Assembly: GCA_015499995.1 (NCBI GenBank)
Contig: JADNRV010000063.1
Span: 1 to 64,000, forward strand
DNA: 64,000 bases
Origin: Flammula alnicola
Lineage: Eukaryota > Basidiomycota > Agaricomycetes > Agaricales > Strophariaceae
Reading direction: 5' to 3'
Positions 21,358-32,208 of this stretch are shown here, piece by piece. Every line of letters starts with the position of its first letter. Within the stretch, counting starts at the first letter, position 1. The position numbers and the translations under genes were made by a program. Below the pieces are notes generated by a model. That model had not been told where the DNA came from. It worked only from the letters and a program-made list of their open reading frames with translations, and made no database searches.

Positions 21358-24087
21358 CAACGGAAGCTCCCTCCCAGTGAGGCTATCCAGTATCATGGAG
21401 AGCCCTGCAATGATTTGCCTGCCTTGTGGGATGCCCTACATGGCACGTACAACTCAGCGTCGGATAGAACATACGATGCTGCTCTCTTGGAGTCCATCCC
21501 GCAACTTCCTGTTCGGGAATGGGCTCCCTTTTCCCCGCTGGAACTCACGGAAGCTCTTTCTGCATGTTCCGGTCTTTCTTCTCCGGGTCCGGATCATGTC
21601 AATTGGTCCCACCTGAAGAAGATTGTACGTCGGGACCCCCACTCTGTGGAGGTCCTTATCTCGATTGCTAATGCCTGCATGCGTGTAGGTCATTGGCCGT
21701 CTCCCTTTAAAGAATCTATGTCGGTTATCATCCCCAAACCCGGCAAGCCCTCGTACTCCACCCCTAAGGCGTTCAGACCTATTGTGCTTCTGAACACTGT
21801 GGGGAAACTCATCGAGAAAATGATCTCGAATCGCATTCAGTTCGACGCTGTCAGACAGGATATATTTCACCCGAATCAGGTTGGAGGCGTCAGGGGACGC
21901 TCCACCGAGGACGCAGGTCTGTTTTTGATGCACATGGTGAGGGCTGGGTGGGCGAAAGGGTTGAGGACTAGTGTCCTTGCCTTTGACCTTGCTCAGTTCT
22001 TTCCTTCTCTTAATCACGAGGTTCTCGTGATCATTCTCCGGAAGCTTGGCTTTCCGCCTCTGGTGGTCAAGTTTTTCAGTTCTTATCTGGTGGAGAGGAA
22101 GACGCAGTATGCGTGGAATTCCTTCCTGTCAGATCCTCTACAGGCAGATGTGGGTGTGGGACAGGGCCCTGTCTTGTCTGCTATTTACTTGGCGCCTATC
22201 ATGCGTCTTTTCTACAAGAGGTGCCGTGAGATTCATCTTGCGGTTGACCTTCTGTCATATGTTGACGATGGTACCCTGATTTCTCAGGAGACCGGACTTG
22301 ATCCCAATGTTGTAAACCTTCGCAAGGCTTACAAGATTATATTTGAGCTTTTTACCAAGTTCGCTCTCGCTCTGGAGCACGCGAAGTCGGAGATTTTTCA
22401 CTTCGACAACACGACTTCAGTCTATAACCCTGCTATTGATTTGGGTGAAGAACCCTACACTGCAGGCAAATGGCTCAAGCCTAAGCCGTTCTGGCGATAT
22501 CTTGGGTTTTACTTTGATCGCAAGCTCACTTTCAAGGAGCATGTGAGATATTACTCCACCAAAGGATTCACGTCGGTCGTCTCGATGCGAATGCTGGGGT
22601 CTTCTACCAGGGGGTTGCCGCCGCACCTTAAGCGCCTCCTCTACTGCACGTGCATTATCCCCATAATTACTTATGGCTACCGCATGTGGTATTTCCACAA
22701 GGCCCAGAACAAGGGGCTTATTGCGCAACTCACCAACGTCCAGCGTAAAGCTGGGCTTTGGATCACTGGGTGCTTCCGCACCTCTCCCTCGTATGGTGTT
22801 GAGGCCCTTGCCGGCCTGCTGCCCATGCCTCTACTTCTGGAAAGGTTGAATTCTCGGGTGGTGGCCCGGATCTCTCTCTTGTCTGATACACATCCTGTCC
22901 GGTCATTTATGGCCGGACCTTTACTTAAGAAAGCCATTCCTCACAAGATGGTGATTGAGAACTTTACCGAGCGTCAACGTGAAAAGTTGCGCGGCGGACT
23001 TGTGGGCAATGCACTGTCCCACCCCGCTGGTCTGGAAGAACTGGAGCCTTTTGCTCCAGACGCCAGACCTGGATATCGTCTAATGGACCAGCATGCGAGC
23101 CGGTTTACATGGATGGCTAAACCCCGTGTCAGCAGGGCCGAAGACCCTGATGCTGCGTGGAAAATCATACTGGACAAACTCATCGAAAAGTGTGACGATG
23201 AGCCAGGTACCGCATATGCTGGTGTCGACGGCTCGGTCCCTCCGGGGCCCTGGCAGGCCGCCAACGGCATTGTTATCAAACGGCAGGGTGCGCTGGTCTT
23301 GGCCAGGTGCCACTCTTCCGGACGAGCAATAAGCACTGACACTGAGCTCGATGCCATCTCGGTGGCTATCTCCGCAATGGTGGCATTCGGAGACGTCACC
23401 AGGATAGTTATTTTCACGGATTCGATGCATGCTGCTCGAATGGCTGTTGATCCTTCCCCGCACTCTCATCAGGGCTCGTCTCTGATAGTGTGTCGGACAC
23501 TTGAACGATGGTTCCAAGGTGGTGGTAACCGAAAAGTCATTTTTGCAGAGTCTCCCTCCGACATGGAGTGGGACATCCATCAGGAGGCTCATGACCTCGT
23601 CTTGGGGTTTCCCGGTGTGCCTGTTACACTGAATACCCCTCTATCTATCGCTTGGCTTAAGAATAAAGCCGACACTGTAGCGCGGGATGCTTGGTCGACA
23701 GAGGTCGACGAGGTTCCCAATTTACTTGGCTCCAACTTTTTGGAGTTAGAGGATCTAAAGGGTAATCCTCTCCGTCCGACCCCCGTTCGCGGTGGGCCGT
23801 GGCTTGAAGTCGGCGGCCGCAACTCTCAGTTGTTCGCCCGCATGTGCCGTGCCATCACGAATCATGCTCCGATCGGCTCGTACTACGAGCGGTTCAAAAT
23901 CGATGATCCATTGGCTCTCGGTTGTACGTGTGGGGTTTATCCTCAGACGCGCGATCATCTCTTTGGGTGCCCTAAGCTCCCGATGCTACCTCACAGGGCC
24001 CTGCACCTAGTGTGGGGTCTTGAGAAATTTTTGACTGACAACGTTACTGTGTTTGCTTTCAACCGGCCCCCAGCCGGAGTCGGATGA
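21358..24087 (+). pseudogene. LINE-A ORF2 fragment (RT, RNase H, knuckle)
   Basis: One open frame to the stop at 24085-24087. RT motifs A (AFDLAQFFPSLNHEVL), C (YVDDGTL) and YLGFYFD are present. Motif B is shortened: it reads VGQGPVLSAIYL, so about six residues (SALSP) are missing, which probably inactivates it. RNase H shows AGVDGS, DTELDAI and FTDSMHA, and the CTC...H...C knuckle ends the protein. The frame is continuous with the upstream copia RT from 20626. Confidence 0.85.
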
Positions 24088-24593
24088 GGGACTCTGGATG
24101 GGGGGTGATCCTAGGTGTCGTTGGGGCCTTGGCCCAAGACCTAGTGCCTGCAGGTGTTTCCATTATGGTGCGATAAATCCCGCGAGGGCTGCAGCCGTGT
24201 TCATTGCATGGCTTCGCTTGTGACTCTCTGAGTCTACGGCACGCATCACTTGGAGGACCCGCCATGGTGTAACGACAACGTCGAGTTTGCCAACGAAGTG
24301 GGGAGAGCCGGGCAAGCTCTGACTTCATCTGGGTGACCCCCTTGTCCACCCTTTTAATCCATATTTACCTTACGTTCGGTAGCGTTAACAACGCCGCGCA
24401 TTTGTATTTCCTGGGCTGCGAGGTCCGTCATTTGGGTTTCAGGCTGCTGCGCAGTCTCGCCCGCGTCGCGCTTGCGCGCGCCGCACGCTCCCCTGCGAGC
24501 GACCAATTTCTTTCTTTTGCGATGGGTATTGTAGCGTACTCGTTTGTATTAGTTAGAGTCCGAGCTGCGTTCGAGTTTCGGAATATAAACTGT

Positions 24594-24624
<31 letters not shown>
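24088..24624 (+). other. LINE-A 3' UTR and poly(A) tail
   Basis: Non-coding LINE-A 3' region with the GC-rich alternating block near 24455-24490 and the common TTGATTTA-A(n) end. Carries no gene. Confidence 0.8.
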
Positions 24625-25670
24625 GCTTCAAACGCGTTGAATCTGACCGCTCTGTCTATATCTACTCTAATGGGCAGGTCAAGATCTTTGTGCCCATTTA
24701 CATTGATGACATTACCTTTGCATCCAAGTCCACTGCAGCTGTTGACAATGCGGTCAAGCAACTTGCTCAGCACTTCAAATGTCGCGATCTCGGACCCACT
24801 GAGTTTCTACTTGGTGTTGCAGTCACTAGAGATCGCCAGAAGCATTTTGTGTCGCTCCATCAGCGCCAATTCATTCTGGACATGCTTGAGCACTACAGTA
24901 TGACTGATTCGCACCCTGTCCTCACTCCCATTGCACCTGGCACTGTCTTGTCCAAAGATATGGGTCCTCAGAATGCCACAGAAGTGGAAGCTATGCGCAA
25001 TACTCCTTACCTCAGTGCTATTGGGTCTTTGCAGTATTTGGCTACTATGACTCGCCCAGATATTGCGCATGCTGTGTCCTATTTGGCACGCTTTAACTGC
25101 AATCCTGGTCCCAGGCATTGGGCTGCTGTCAAGCATTTGTTCCGCTATCTCAAGGGCACCTTAGAGTACAAGTTGCAGTATTCTGGTGAAATTGGCTCTG
25201 AGCTATTCACCACTTACTCTGATGCTGCTCATGGTGATTGCATTGACACTGGCCACTCTACTGGTGGTTATGTGACCATGATGGCTGGTGGTGCTATTGG
25301 CTGGGGCAGTAAACTGCAAAGTCTAGTTACTTTGTCCACTACTGAATCTGAGTATGTGGCTGCAGTTGAGGCTGGCAAGGAGATTGCCTGGATGCGCAAT
25401 ATCCTTGGTGAATTTGGCTATATTGTTGACCGGCCATCTACTTTACACATGGACAATCAGTCTGCTATCAGTGTGTCCAAGAATCCTGAGCATCATGGGC
25501 GCATAAAACACTTGGATCTGCGCTTTTACTGGCTTAGGGATGCTGTTAATGACAAACGCATTGCCCCTTCTTATATTCCTACTGCAGAACAAATTGCAGA
25601 TATTCTTACCAAACCACTCCTTGCTCCCAAGGTTCAATTTTGTAGAGACCAAATGGGCATTAGGCCTTAA
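24625..25670 (+). pseudogene. copia RT C-terminal half and RNase H
   Basis: Starts with the duplicated target word and continues copia RT with FVPIYIDDITFAS (catalytic DD). RNase H follows: TYSDAAHGDC, STTESEYVAA, LHMDNQSA and HLDLRFYWLRD. The stop is just before the 3' LTR region. Intact in frame but separated from its N-terminal half. Confidence 0.88.
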
Positions 25671-26119
25671 TCTCTTTCTACCTTTCTTTTATCTATGGAC
25701 TCTGTAGTCCACTTTGGAGACTTGTGAGATCACGGGGGGATGTTAAAACTGCCTGCACATGTCTCCAAGTTATCTTATCTTATCTTATCTTATCTGTTAT
25801 CTTATCTCTTATCTGCACTTCCTCCTTTTCACTTGTTGTGCATTTGTAGATTAGATTCTTATCAAGTTCTAGATCATCTCCAGATCATCTCCAGATGCTT
25901 TCTAGATCCTTTCTATTTAGTATATAAAGTCTTTTGACATTTGCCAGAAGTCCTTAGTTACTCACTCTGGACTTCAGGCAAGTAGTTAGTATTTTGCCCA
26001 ATACAATTAGTTACTCACTCTGGACTTCAGCTTACTATAGCTCCTGTGTCCCTCACTTCGAGTTGCTCATATTAGGCGCACAGCTGCATCACACGTTCCC
26101 ACGCTTGCCACCTTTAACA
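25671..26119 (+). repeat. polypurine tract and copia 3' LTR
   Basis: The polypurine tract GGGGGGA ends at 25740, directly before TGTTAAA. The LTR is 25741-26119, 379 bp, nearly identical to the 5' LTR. It is followed by the target duplication CAGCC and LINE ORF1. Confidence 0.92.
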
Positions 26120-26373
26120 CAGCCTTGCGAGGGCGGCCTGCTGAACAGCAAGCCTCTCCGCTGGGGTCAGACCAGCCAGCGGATCGGCGGGAGCAGGATC
26201 GATCGCCACCACCTTTGGGATTCGGATTGGATTTGGGCGGCATTGCTTGCTAGTAACGGAGCGCCCAAGAGCGCTCGACGGTGTGAAGCTGTGGGGGACG
26301 ATGTTGCTGGTTGCTGAAGTTGTTCCCACGGTTGACCGTAGTAGTTACTGGAAAAGGAGAGATGTGAACCTCC
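26120..26373 (-). pseudogene. LINE 5' UTR and ORF1 N-terminus (copy a)
   Basis: The ORF1 ATG is at 26243-26241 and starts MPPKSNPNPKGGGDR, as in the other two full 5' ends. The upstream 5' UTR ends at 26373 with CATCTCTCCTTTTCCAGTAAC. The same terminal word occurs at about 43002 and 51212, so this is the natural element start. A small deletion after GGGDRS shifts the frame relative to the other copies. Confidence 0.8.
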
Positions 26374-26750
26374 TCAACCTCGTGATGCCAAAAAAAAAAT
26401 CGCCATCCACCCATCTGTGACCTGTACAACCAAGTAGGGTATATAGTTTGATGTTTTTGGTAGGTTAGAAACAGTTCTCTGGTCTAATGGTTAAATGGTC
26501 TGGGATATTAGGTACTGGATTTCTTCTGGGGCTCTGGGTTCAATGCCTGAAAGATGAGAAATCTTTAAGTGATATTTTTCTCTGAGTTGTGTCTAAGTCC
26601 ACCACGTTGAAGTCCTATCCAGAATCTTGGTCATTCCTGTGGATTCTGATCAGGATTCCTGCAGAATTGAGTCCATTCCTGCGGATTCCGGTCTATTCCT
26701 GTGGAATATGGTCATTCGGGGAGGAATCAGTGGAGAAATGAAAAGTATTG
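26374..26750. mobile_element. KDZ-type right end with SINE-like head
   Basis: The right border GGAATCAGTGG...AAAAGTATTG (ends 26750) matches the right end of the KDZ transposon at 16478-16500, and 26610-26740 carries GGATTC/GGAATC-type repeats. The left end is not visible, because a LINE begins at 26373. An A run at 26392-26399 and a tRNA-like head at about 26475-26550 lie inside. No coding sequence. Confidence 0.55.
26475..26555 (+). repeat. tRNA-derived SINE-like head
   Basis: A-box-like TGGTCTAATGG (26480-26490) and B-box-like GGTTCAATGCC (26537-26547) at tRNA-like spacing. The arms do not pair as a working tRNA, so a SINE promoter remnant is more likely. Confidence 0.5.
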
Positions 26751-26882
26751 GGCTTTGGGGATGTCAAACGCGTTACCATTTTCACTGATGCAATGCATGC
26801 CACTCGCCTCTCAGTGGACCCCTCTCCACACTCCTTCCAGCTTCAATCACTGATTGGTGTGTCGTATACTTGAACCTTGGTT

Positions 26883-27795
26883 GAAAATGCAGCTGCTACA
26901 AAGAATGACGTATGAGGCCGAAGGCCTGAAGCTCTCCGAAGCTCCGCTTGACAGCTTCCCCAGCTTCTCGGCCTTCCATGTCAACCAGAAATGAAAGTTC
27001 TCGAGGTTCTCCCTTCTGCGGGCAATGAAAGATGCAATATAATTTCATGCCTTATACCAATGACCAAGGGAACAATGGTGTAGTGGTAATGGTGTGCAGT
27101 CCGGATGATGTCCGCGGGCACTCGTTCGAATTCGCCTCGAGCGCTCTTTTTTCCATGCTTGTTTTCCATGTTTGTCTGGTTTGGCTGCTTCCTCGCTGAA
27201 GTCCTATGCATGTCAGTATCTCCTTGGTAGAAAATAAGTAAAACCCTTGAATGCTATATTTTCATATCCAATTTGTATTTTTATTCCTATCTATTGTGAT
27301 TTTTTCTTCTTCTTGTTTTTGCGAAAATTTGTCATGATGTTCCGTGAATCGACGCTTGTTGTTTGGCTATAAGTGTGTAGTGTTTCCTGAAATGGAGAGT
27401 ATGCAATCCTTTTTTTTTCTTTGAAAAGTCGAGTTATAATGGCCTCAGAAATGAATTTTATTGATTTAAAAGATTTTTTTCGTCTTGAGAAGTTGACTCA
27501 TTTGATGTGCGGACATGCATGAGAGCATGTCACAAATCCAAACTGTTTCTAACTCAGACGGGGCGGCAATACTTATACTCTATGTTCGCGACAGTTGTTA
27601 CATGTTTAAAATCTTTTATTTCTCAACTGTATGTACCTGGGGTCAAATTCTCCAGCGCGGATACTTCTATGGCCACAAAGCTCCTTTTTGCGTTGTCTAG
27701 TTGATGGGCACCATCGATGGGTTCTTCAAAGAACTTTAATTTCCCATTTGCGGGCGTTGCCGTGTGACGTCATTCTTTGTGGCAGCTGTGTACTC
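26883..27795. mobile_element. non-autonomous TIR transposon, 9-bp target duplication
   Basis: ACCTTGGTT flanks both sides (26874-26882, 27796-27804), in LINE sequence that is continuous in other copies. The ends form an inverted repeat with the shared core CAGCTGCNACAAAGAATGACG. It is 913 bp long, AT-rich inside, and encodes no transposase. A 9-bp duplication would suit a Mutator-like family, but this is inference. It contains a tRNA-like SINE head. Confidence 0.75.
27070..27140 (+). repeat. tRNA-derived SINE-like head
   Basis: A-box-like TGGTGTAGTGG (27076-27086) and B-box-like CGTTCGAATTC (27123-27133), 36 bp apart, close to tRNA spacing. The acceptor stem is not convincing. Probably a SINE head that landed in the TIR element. 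Confidence 0.5.
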
Positions 27796-28210
27796 ACCTT
27801 GGTTCAGGTGTTCGCCTGATCACAAGGTTACTTTTATCAAGTCCCCCTCTGATATAGAGTGAGGCATTCACCAGAAGGCACATGATCTTATTGCTGGTAT
27901 GGGCGGTGTTGCCGTTGCTCCTACCACCAAACTCTCTCTCCTCTCTCCAGTATGTCTAGGACTTTGTGGACAAATCAGCACATGCAGATGGAAGTAATAA
28001 ACTCCCGACAAGCCTTATCTGCTTGGCTCCAATTTTTTGAAGTTGCAAGGGTTAAACAGGGACCCTCTCCAGCCTACTCCCACTTGCAGAGGGCCTTGGC
28101 TTGAATCTGGCAATCAGAGTGTTTTGCTCTTTGCCCGCATGTGCCGTTTAATTATGAATCATGCTCTGATCGGCTCGTACTATGAGCGGTTCAGAATCAA
28201 CGACCCTAGG

Positions 28211-29759
28211 TGTTAAAGGTGGCAAGCACAGGAACATGAGACGCAGCTGTGGAGGTCTTTGCTGTGCCCCCCCTATTCCTACCGGAATCCGGTGGAATCC
28301 AGTGGAATATGAGGCCATTCCGGTGGAATATCCTGCCAAAATTTGGAAATTTTTTGAAAAAGGGGCAAATTCCGAGATTCCACTGGAATGGTGACCGGAA
28401 TGCCACAGGAGTGGAATGGCTGGAATGAAATCAAAATGCATTATGATTTGGTGATTTCTAATGTCTATATATAGAAATAGATGTCGGTACCTGTCTATGA
28501 TATCGAAATAAAATTGGAAACTGTGCCAAGACATATTCCAAATTAGGAAGTTCAATATTTGGATCAGGTGATTTTGAAAAGACTTGGGTTTGGGCGAGTT
28601 TTTTGCATTTTTCTCATCAACAAGAGCAGCAAATCACATGATTTCAAAAGGTACATGGGTTTTGGAGCAGGTGCTATGATTGCCTTTTTGGGCATAAAAT
28701 TCCCACAGTTCCAAAAACAGCCTAAATACAGTAATATTGCCTGTCTGGATCACATGATATAAATATATTTAGAATCTCCTCAAAATTCTAAATCTGATGG
28801 TACCTTATTGACCCTGAATCACTCACGAGTTAGTCACATAATGTATACTAGCAATAGACCCATGCTTCGCACGGACGTGCCATTAGCCTAGTTTTAGAGA
28901 ACGACAGAGAGATGTGACTTGTTTGTCTGTGACCAACTGTGACAGGACTTTGTCTGTCACATAAGAAAGTCCCTCTTTGATTTATAGTATAGATATCTCA
29001 AATAGACAAATAGAATATATAAAGGAGTTGATTTGTATAGGTCACACAAGTGTGACAGATGTGACCTATGACTTCTGTCTGAATTTTTGGTTTCAGACAC
29101 CAGCCAAATTAGGGTGGACCCTGCAGTTTTAGCAACCCATTTTAAATGATTTTGGACCCTGAATTTCTATATTTAGATTTGGTTTTTACTGGATGGTTTT
29201 GGCAAAAGGATTTGGGATACTGAATAAGCGTGACTTTTTTTGACAAATTCAAGGGCCTGTGACATGTGACATCTAAATTGAATCAAAATACAATGTATTT
29301 CAGTCCATTCTAGTGGATTCCAGTCCTATTTCATTCTATTCCAGTCTCATTCCACTGGAATCTGGTCTATTCCACTAGATTCCAGTTCCATTCCACCGGA
29401 TTCCAGTCCCATTCCACTGGATTCCAGTCATTCCTACTGGAATAGGTGGGGCACAGCAAAGTACTGCAGCTGTGCACCTAATATGAGCAACTCAAAGCGA
29501 GGGACACAGGAGCTACAATGAGCTGAAGTCCAGAGTGAGTAACTAAGGACTTCTGGCAAATGTCAAAAGACTTTATATACTAAATAGAAAAGATCTAGAA
29601 ATAATCTGGAGATCATCTAGAGATGATCTAGAACATGATAAGAATCTAATCTACAAATGCACAACAAGTGAAAAGGAGGAAGTGCAGATAAGAGATAAGA
29701 TAAGAGATAAGATAAGATAAGATAAGATAACTTGGAGACATGTGCAGGCAGTTTTAACA
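28211..29759 (-). repeat. copia 3' LTR (minus strand) split by a MITE
   Basis: The LTR of the second copia element runs from 29759 (TGTTAAAAC in minus orientation) to 28211, interrupted at 28252-29466. Without the insertion it is about 326 bp, shorter than the 379-bp LTR of the first element because it has one copy, not two, of the TTACTCACTCTGGACTTCAG block. Confidence 0.85.
28252..29466. mobile_element. KDZ-like MITE with 8-bp target duplication
   Basis: CAGCTGTG occurs at 28244-28251 and 29467-29474. The ends are inverted repeats sharing CTTTGCTGTGCCCC, with outermost bases GAGGT and, on the other end, CAGTA, as in the large KDZ transposon at 10253-16500 (GAGTT/CAGTA). Subterminal GGAATCC/ATTCCAGT arrays lie at 28270-28420 and 29305-29450. 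No transposase gene, so movement would need an enzyme in trans, plausibly a KDZ transposase. Confidence 0.8.
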
Positions 29760-31906
29760 TCCCCCTGTGATCTCACAAGTCTCCAAAGTAGACTACAGAG
29801 TACATAGATAAAAGTAAAGTAGAAAGAGACTAAGGCCTAATGCCCATTTGGTCTCTACAAAATTGAACCTTGGGAGCAGGGAGTGGTTTGGTAAGAATAT
29901 CTGCGTGGTTTGGTAAGAATATCTGCAATTTGTTCTGCAGTAGGAATATAAGAAGGGGCAATGCGTTTGTCATTAACAGCATCCCTAAGCCAGTAAAAGC
30001 GCAGATCCAAGTGTTTTATGCGCCCATGATGCTCAGGATTCTTGGACACACTGATAGCAGACTGATTGTCTATGTGTAAAGTAGATGGCTGGTCAACAAT
30101 ATAGCTAAATTCACCAAGGATATTGCGCATCCAGGCAATCTCCTTGCCAGCCTCAACTGCAGCCACATACTCAGATTCAGTAGTGGACAAAGTAACTAGA
30201 CTTTGCAGTTTACTGTTCCAGCCAATAGCACCACCAGCCATCATGGTCACATAACCACCAGTAGAGCGGCCAGTGTCAATGCAGTCACCATGAGCAGCAT
30301 CAGAGTAAGTGGTGAATAGCTCAGAGCCAATTTCACCAGAATACCGCAACTTGTACTCTAAGGTGCCCTTGAGATAGCGGAAGAGATGCTTGACAGCAGC
30401 CCAATGCCTGGGACCAGGATTGCAGTTAAAGCGTGCCAAATAGGACACAGCATGCGCAATATCAGGGCGAGTCATGGTAGCCAAATACTGCAGAGACCCA
30501 ATAGCACTGAGGTAAGGAGTATTGCACATAGCTTCCACTTCTGCAGCATCCTGAGGACCCATGTCTTTGGACAAGACAGTGCCAGGTGCAATAGGAGTGA
30601 GGACAGGATGTGAATCAGTCATACTGTAGTGCTCAAGCATGTCCAGAATGAATTGGCGCTGATGGAGCGACACAAAATGCTTCTGGCGATCTCTAGTGAC
30701 TGCAACACCAAGTAAGAACTCAGTGGGTCCGAGATCGCGACATTTGAAGTGCTGAGCAAGTTGCTTAACCGCATTGTCAACAGCTGCAGTAGACTTGGAT
30801 GCAAAGGTAATGTCATCAATGTAAATGGGCACAAAGATCTTGACCTGCCCATTAGAGTAGATATAGACAGAGCGGTCAGATTCAACGTGTTTGAAGCCCA
30901 TCTCAGTGAGAGCAGCATGCAACTTGATATTCCATTGACGCACAGACTGCTTGAGACCATAGCGGGATTTTCGGAGTCTGCAAACCATATTAGGTCCACC
31001 TTGGTGGAAACCTTCAGGTTGCATCATGTATATCCACTCATCAAGGTCACCATTGGTAAAAGCAGCTGAAATGTCAACAGAGCGCAGTTCAAGGTTCTCA
31101 AGTGCAGCCAATGCAAAGATCATGCGCAGAGTTGCAGGATGGAATGTGGGAGCAAAGACCTCGTGATAGTCGACTCCAGGGCGTTGACTATAGATAGCCC
31201 TTGGGGACCAAGCGAGCCTTGTAGCGCTCAATAGAACCATCCGCATTGTGTTTGACTTTAAACACCCAACCAGAGCCAATGGCCTTTTCTCCAGGTGGGA
31301 GATCAACTAACTCCCAAGTGCCATTCTGGAGCAAAGTATTATACTCTGCATTTGCAGCATCACGCCACTTGTCCGCATCGTCGCCTTTCATTGCCTGCCT
31401 GTAGTTGCGAGGATCTGAGGTTGACGCAGCACCAGCAAATTGCACATACTCAAGATCTTCATCATTAGCTGCATCATTGCTTTCCTCAACTGGAGGTGGT
31501 GGAGCAGGTGTGACTTTCCACCATTCACTGGGTTGCTTAGAAACACGCGTAGAGCGTCTAGGCTGTTGTGGTGGTGTTGGAGTGCAAGGTGCAGGTGCTG
31601 GAGGCTGTTCTGGCATAAGCGGTACAACAGGCGGCTCAGGAGGAGCATCAGGTGCGTTAGGAGGTGCGGGTGGAGCAGGAATAACAGCAGGATGCGGAAT
31701 TTGCACAGGAGGAATCAAATTATCATCATCATCATCCCCCCCGATTTCCAGCACAAAAGGAGCAGGCTCCGGTTCCAAAGGTGTGCCAATTGGCATAAGA
31801 GCATTTTTGGCGAGTGGGCCAGAGCCAGCAATGCCAGGGAAGTGACGCTCATCAAACACAGCACGTTCAGAGATAACAAACTTCTTTGTGGCTGGATTGT
31901 AGAACT
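29760..31906 (-). pseudogene. second copia element: RT and RNase H, 5'-truncated
   Basis: Minus-strand copia pol from the end of integrase (FYNPATKKF near 31890) through RT and RNase H to the polypurine tract at 29760. Conserved parts: VFKVKHNADGS, VDYHEVFAPTFHPATLR, DISAAFTNGDL, YIDDITFAS, SDAAHGD, TTESEYVAA and DNQSA. A frameshift near 31195 comes from a CTAT duplication; a 21-bp tandem duplication at about 29886-29926 alters the C-terminus. Gag, protease, integrase and the 5' LTR are absent: at 31907 the sequence switches to a LINE tail and copia does not resume. Confidence 0.87.
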
Positions 31907-32208
31907 TTTTTTTTTTTTTTTTTTTATATCAACAATTTATATTCCGAAGCACGATCGCAGCTCAGACTCTAACTAATACAAACGAGTATGCTACAATACC
32001 CATCGCAAAAGAAAGAAGTTGGTTGCTCGCAGGGGAGCATGTGGCGCGCACGAGCGCGACACGGGCGAGACTGCGCAGCAGCCTGAAACCCAAATAACGG
32101 ACCTCGCAGCCCAGGAAATGCAAATGCGCGGCGTTGTTAACGCTACCGAACATAAGGTAGATATGGATTAAAAGGGTGGACAGGGGGGCACCCCCCATCC
32201 AGAGTCCC

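Larger units (their letters stand above)
21358..24624 (+). mobile_element. 5'-truncated LINE-A inside copia RT, 14-bp target duplication
   Basis: Both borders carry GCTTCAAACGCGTT (21344-21357 and 24625-24638). The A run is 24601-24624, preceded by ATATAAACTGTTGATTTA. The element starts in the linker before the RT domain and contains RT, RNase H and the 3' UTR. A textbook target-primed insertion, younger than the copia element. Confidence 0.95.
17424..26119 (+). mobile_element. Ty1/copia LTR retrotransposon, full length with nested LINE
   Basis: Two 379-bp LTRs (17424-17802, 25741-26119) flank gag-pol in the order protease, integrase, RT, RNase H, which defines copia. Five-base target duplication CAGCC at both outer borders, within LINE ORF1; the uninterrupted site is seen near 50950. 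By eye the LTRs differ at about four positions, indicating a recent insertion. The coding region has several frameshifts, and a 3.3-kb LINE sits in the RT gene, so the copy is now inactive. Confidence 0.93.
26751..28210 (+). mobile_element. old LINE RNase H-to-C-terminus remnant, split by a TIR element
   Basis: 26751-26882 and 27796-28210 are colinear with the RNase H and C-terminal part of LINE-B ORF2 (FTDAMHA region, SPSDMEW, CRLIMNHALIGSYYERF) but carry frameshifts and stops. The remnant is cut by the insertion at 26883-27795 and at 28211 by the second copia LTR. It is more diverged than the other copies. Confidence 0.75.

Noticed and set aside
20626..24087. A domesticated host gene with two RT halves
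   Set aside because: The 14-bp target duplication and poly(A) tail show a LINE insertion that stayed in frame; there is no sign of selection on the fusion.
27070..27140. Candidate tRNA gene
   Set aside because: Boxes and spacing fit, but the acceptor stem does not pair; SINE head preferred.
31405..31976. Plus-strand frames of 146 and 178 codons in the second copia element
   Set aside because: Antisense to the Pro-rich linker between integrase and RT; Cys/Arg/Gly-rich artefacts.
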